Source: DATLFA01 sp039934635 (GTDB lineage Bacteria > Actinomycetota > Acidimicrobiia > Acidimicrobiales > WLNW01). Taken from it: a stretch of 7,570 nt of DNA. Positions 5,326-7,570 of this stretch are shown piece after piece; the stretch's first letter is position 1; each line of letters begins with the position of its first letter. The DNA lies in NCBI GenBank assembly GCA_039934635.1, contig JBDTLT010000254.1, positions 1-7,570 of the forward strand, in the 5' to 3' direction. Below the pieces are notes generated by a model that was not told where the DNA came from, did no database searches, and saw only the letters and a program-made list of their open reading frames with translations. The translations under genes were made by a program, and so were the position numbers.

Positions 5326-5356
5326 TTTTGCGCGCGCTTACGCGCACAAATACGCA

Positions 5357-7570
5357 CTAACGGGCGACGAAGTACTTCGCGCGCGGGTGATGGCAGATGA
5401 GCGCCGAGGTGGTCTGCTCGGGCTGGTACTGCCAGCTGGTTTCTTCGTTGCACTCGACACCGATGTGTTCGGCCCCGAGCAACTCGGCAACCTTGGCGTT
5501 GTCCTCGAGGTCGGGGCACGCGGGGTAGCCCCACGAATAGCGCCCGCCGCGGTATTGCTGGCGGAACAGGCCGGCGAGTGATGGCCCGTCCTCGTTGGCA
5601 AAGCCCCACTCTTCTCGGATACGGCGATGCCAGTACTCGGCCAGCGCTTCGGCCATCTCGACACCCAACCCGTGCAGCAACAGGTAGTCCTGGTACTTGT
5701 TGGCGGCGAACAACTCGGCGGTGATCTCGCTGACGCGCGCGCCCATCGTGACGATGTGGAACGCGGCGTAGTCGATCTCGCCCGACTCGACCGGACGGAA
5801 GAAGTCGGCGATGCACAGGTATGGCTCGACGGTCTGGCGCGGGTAGCTCAGCCGCATCCATTCGGAGGTACGCGTCTCGTCTTTCCAGATGACGAGATCG
5901 TTACCATCACCGTTGGCGCAGAAGTACCCGTAGACGACTTGCGGCGTCAGGATGTTTTCGGACTTGGCGTTGGAGAACTGCGCCCGCAGTATCGGCCGGA
6001 TGCGGTCCTTGAACTCTTCGTCGGACTCGCCGTTTTCGGGCCGAAACTGCCACTGGTTGCGAAAGAGCGCCGTCTCGTTGATGTACGTCGCGATGTCGTC
6101 GAGCGAGATGCCCTTGACGATGCGGGCGCCGACGAACGGCGGCACGAACACCTCGTTGTCGAGCGCGACATCGGGCGATCGTGCGGGGATCGTCGACGGG
6201 TCGACCTCGACCTTGGTGCGCGCCGGCAGGTTGCGCCCGCCCGCCTCACGGCCCCAGTTGGGATCTTCTTCGCCCGATCGCTTGAGCTCACCCAAGCGAT
6301 CCATGACGCGCAAACCCTCGAACGCGTCCTTGCCGTAGAAGAGACGCCCGTCGTAGATCTCGCGCAGGTCGCGCTCGACGTAGGTGCGCGTCAACGCCGC
6401 GCCACCGAGCAGCACCGGGATGTTGGCGAGGCCGCGATCATTGAGCTCTCGCAGGTTGTCGCGCATGATCAACGTGGACTTGACCAACAAGCCCGACATG
6501 CCGATGGCGTCGGCTTTGACCTCGAGCGCCTTCTCGATCATCTCGGTGATCGCGACCTTGATGCCGAGGTTGTGCACCTCGTAGCCGTTGTTGGTCAAGA
6601 TGATGTCGACGAGGTTCTTACCGATGTCGTGCACGTCACCCTTGACCGTGGCGAGCACGAGCCGGCCTTTGCCGCCACCGCCTTCGACCTTTTCCATGTA
6701 GGGCTCGAGGTACGCGACCGACGTCTTCATCGTCTCGGCCGATTGCAATACGAACGGCAACTGCATCTCGCCGGTGGCGAAGAGCTCGCCCACCGTCTTC
6801 ATGCCGGCGAGCAAGATGTCGTTGATGATCAACAGTGGCGGGATACCTTGCGCCATGGCGGCCGCGAGATCGGCCTCGAGACCTTCACGATCACCGTCGA
6901 CGATGCGCGCTTCGAGGCGCCGTTCGAGCGGCCAATCGCTGCGGTCTTCTTTGGTCGACGGACCGACCTTGACGTCGGCGAATACCTCGAGCAGCTTTTG
7001 GAGCGGGTCGTAGTTCGGTGTCGCGTGGTCGCCGCCCGCGACGCCGCGTCGGTCGTACACGAGGTCGAGACAGACCTGGCGTTGCTCGTCGGGCATGCGC
7101 GACAACGGCGTGATCTTGCCGGCGTGGACGATGGCCGAATCGAGACCGGCCGACACGCACTCGTGCAGGAACACGCTGTTGAGCGCGTGGCGTGCGGCCG
7201 GGTTGAGACCGAACGACACGTTGGACACGCCGAGCGTGGTGAAGACGCCGGGCATTTCGGCCTTGATGCGGCGGATGGCCTCCATGGTGGCGAGGCCGTC
7301 GCGCCGCAAATCGTCGTCGCCGGTGGACAACGGGAATGTCAGCGCGTCGAAGATCAGATCGCTCGACTCGAGGCCGTAGCGATTGACGGCCAGATCGTGG
7401 ATGCGATGCGCGATGCGCAACTTCCATTCGACGTCGCGGGCCTGGCCGACCTCGTCGATCAACAAGCAGATGACCGCCGAGCCGTACTTCTTGGCCAGGG
7501 AGAAGACGCGGTCGAGACGCGAACCGGGCGCTTCGCCGTCTTCGAGGTTGGCCGAGTTGAGGATGGATCG
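5357..7570 (-). CDS. metH: Cobalamin-dependent methionine synthase MetH, C-terminal 737 residues (partial)
   Basis: The frame is open to the window edge at 7570, so the start, the homocysteine/zinc domain and the first part of the pterin domain are missing. In visible numbering, residues 1 to about 180 belong to the methyltetrahydrofolate-binding barrel (ILNSANLEDGE, LIFDALTFPLSTG, TTLGVSNVSFGL). Residues 214-294 are the helical cap that shields the cobalamin methyl group (MKTVGELFATGEMQLPFVLQ). Residues 300-425 are the B12-binding Rossmann domain with DVHDIGKN, where His314 is the lower axial cobalt ligand, plus SGLLVKS and LLGGAALTR. Residues from about 474 to 737 form the AdoMet-dependent reactivation domain, with the RYSWGYPACPD motif (from 677) that binds AdoMet. 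The enzyme transfers a methyl group from methyltetrahydrofolate to homocysteine in the cytoplasm. All visible catalytic motifs are intact. A leader with a cobalamin riboswitch, if present, would be outside the window. Confidence 0.97.
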   Translation of the reverse strand, partial: RSILNSANLEDGEAPGSRLDRVFSLAKKYGSAVICLLIDEVGQARDVEWKLRIAHRIHDLAVNRYGLESSDLIFDALTFPLSTGDDDLRRDGLATMEAIRRIKAEMPGVFTTLGVSNVSFGLNPAARHALNSVFLHECVSAGLDSAIVHAGKITPLSRMPDEQRQVCLDLVYDRRGVAGGDHATPNYDPLQKLLEVFADVKVGPSTKEDRSDWPLERRLEARIVDGDREGLEADLAAAMAQGIPPLLIINDILLAGMKTVGELFATGEMQLPFVLQSAETMKTSVAYLEPYMEKVEGGGGKGRLVLATVKGDVHDIGKNLVDIILTNNGYEVHNLGIKVAITEMIEKALEVKADAIGMSGLLVKSTLIMRDNLRELNDRGLANIPVLLGGAALTRTYVERDLREIYDGRLFYGKDAFEGLRVMDRLGELKRSGEEDPNWGREAGGRNLPARTKVEVDPSTIPARSPDVALDNEVFVPPFVGARIVKGISLDDIATYINETALFRNQWQFRPENGESDEEFKDRIRPILRAQFSNAKSENILTPQVVYGYFCANGDGNDLVIWKDETRTSEWMRLSYPRQTVEPYLCIADFFRPVESGEIDYAAFHIVTMGARVSEITAELFAANKYQDYLLLHGLGVEMAEALAEYWHRRIREEWGFANEDGPSLAGLFRQQYRGGRYSWGYPACPDLEDNAKVAELLGAEHIGVECNEETSWQYQPEQTTSALICHHPRAKYFVAR

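Larger units (their letters stand above)
4843..5356. other. 514-bp non-coding region rich in palindromes and repeats
   Basis: This gap lies downstream of metH and upstream of the lipoprotein gene, both on the minus strand. I see no credible gene: the open frames that cross it have no recognisable domain, and their sequence is produced by the repeats. It contains at least six inverted repeats and one tandem repeat, listed separately. It must also hold the promoter of the lipoprotein gene unless that gene is read through from metH. A TTGACG at 4950-4955 (minus strand, reading toward the gene) could be a -35 element, but no acceptable -10 sits at the right distance. Confidence 0.7.

Overview
The window is high-GC bacterial DNA with strongly G/C-ending codons in most genes. 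Tightly packed genes, GTG starts and family resemblances (a LigD-type polymerase numbered like the mycobacterial enzyme, an actinobacterial-style MetH) suggest Actinomycetota, perhaps Acidimicrobiia. The class-level placement is an inference without a search behind it.

Left part (1-3853, plus strand): the last nine codons of a gene with a Lys/Ala/Pro-rich tail, possibly Ku; then a stand-alone LigD-type polymerase domain with all three catalytic aspartates; then, 25 bp later, a class I SAM-dependent methyltransferase with a hydrophobic C-terminal segment; then, after a 42-bp gap holding a perfect hairpin and a strong Shine-Dalgarno, a 678-residue two-part flavoprotein of the Old Yellow Enzyme / 2,4-dienoyl-CoA reductase type. 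The first two genes fit non-homologous end joining. The methyltransferase and the flavoenzyme have no evident link to it.

Middle (3853-5356): a hairpin fills the 23 bp between two convergent stop codons. A minus-strand gene follows for a secreted, probably lipid-anchored protein with a Thr/Pro linker and two copies of a four-cysteine domain; I do not recognise its family. Upstream of it lies a 514-bp stretch without a credible gene (4843-5356), unusually dense in palindromes: a 36-bp near-perfect palindrome, a 20-bp-arm inverted repeat whose right arm is tandemly repeated, two identical 14-bp palindromes each followed by a T-run on the minus strand, and further small hairpins. This is the least explained part of the window.

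Right part (5357-7570, minus strand): the C-terminal 737 residues of cobalamin-dependent methionine synthase (MetH), covering most of the pterin-binding domain, the cap, the B12-binding domain and the AdoMet-binding reactivation domain. Its start lies beyond the window. Its transcript would run into the palindrome-rich region, where the first palindrome looks like an intrinsic terminator.

No tRNA, rRNA, CRISPR array, transposase or prophage gene was seen. The strongest candidates for something undescribed are the structured intergenic region and the duplicated eight-cysteine lipoprotein. The flavoenzyme with a Cys-to-Gln change in its iron-sulphur motif is a smaller biochemical oddity.
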